Source: Ruminococcus sp. UBA3800 (lineage in GTDB: Bacteria; Bacillota; Clostridia; Oscillospirales; Ruminococcaceae). From it: a DNA stretch of 13,286 bases. Numbering within the stretch: position 1 is the first letter of the stretch; the number at the start of each line of letters is the position of its first letter. Positions 13,239 to 13,286 of this stretch are shown one piece after another. The translations under genes and the position numbers were made by a program. The stretch is from assembly GCA_002368715.1 (NCBI GenBank), contig DFEO01000094.1, positions 1-13,286 on the forward strand, given 5' to 3'. The notes beneath the pieces were generated by a model, which was given only the letters and a program-made list of their open reading frames with translations, made no database searches and had not been told where the DNA came from.

Positions 13239-13286
13239 GAGCTATTAGCTCAGTCGGTAGAGCATTTGACTTTTAATCAAAGGGTC
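13239..13286 (+). tRNA. tRNA-Lys (anticodon UUU), cut by window end
   Basis: The first 48 nt of a tRNA are present. The acceptor 5' strand is GAGCTAT (13239-13245), then TA at positions 8-9. The D stem is GCTC/GAGC (13248-13251, 13260-13263) with loop AGTCGGTA. The anticodon stem TTTGA/TCAAA (13265-13269, 13277-13281) closes the loop CTTTTAA, whose anticodon is TTT (13272-13274), so it decodes AAA/AAG lysine. The variable loop GGGTC follows and the sequence ends there. The T arm and acceptor 3' strand lie outside the window, so the acceptor pairing cannot be checked. Confidence 0.93.

Noticed and set aside
1..13286. Mobile elements, CRISPR arrays, toxin-antitoxin, defence or biosynthetic genes
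   Set aside because: No transposase, integrase, regularly spaced repeats, target duplications or accessory gene pairs were seen on either strand; all long frames are core housekeeping genes.

Overview
The window looks like core chromosome of a low-to-mid GC Clostridia bacterium, most likely Ruminococcus or a close relative in the Oscillospiraceae. I infer this from the protein sequences, the gene order and the frequent use of AUA and AGG codons; no database was searched. There are nine protein genes and the start of one tRNA gene. I see no mobile element, CRISPR array, toxin-antitoxin pair, phage gene or defence island. I found no convincing new multi-gene system. The less ordinary signals are in the non-coding control regions.

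Layout. Positions 41-10350 are all on the minus strand, so transcription runs from high to low coordinates. The order is rnjA (RNase J), gdpP (c-di-AMP phosphodiesterase), rplI (ribosomal protein L9), dnaB (replicative helicase), tilS (tRNA-Ile lysidine synthetase), ftsH (membrane AAA protease), ymdB (metallophosphoesterase) and spoVS. From rnjA to tilS the gaps are 39, 15 and 2 bp, then an 8-bp overlap. One clear sigma-A-type promoter lies before rnjA, so these five genes are probably one operon. ftsH follows a 107-bp gap with a good -10 box but no clear -35. A terminator-like hairpin separates ftsH from ymdB. spoVS has its own good promoter. On the plus strand, pcrA (UvrD-family helicase) diverges from rnjA. 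It is followed by a consensus promoter and a tRNA-Lys(UUU) gene cut by the window end.

Functional picture. The minus-strand block joins RNA turnover (RNase J), c-di-AMP signalling (GdpP), translation (L9, and TilS for AUA decoding), replication (DnaB), membrane protein quality control (FtsH) and two genes tied to developmental regulation in Bacillus (ymdB, spoVS). gdpP-rplI-dnaB and ymdB-spoVS are gene orders also known from Bacillus. tilS-ftsH resembles the Firmicute tilS-hpt-ftsH cluster without hpt. The placement of rnjA at the head of the gdpP operon differs from Bacillus.

Control regions worth a look. The ~200-nt rnjA leader has two mutually exclusive pairings, one of which would cover the rnjA ribosome binding site, plus four copies of a 7-nt motif. 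The pcrA -10 box sits at the centre of an 8-bp inverted repeat. The spoVS -10 box lies inside a 19-bp palindrome.
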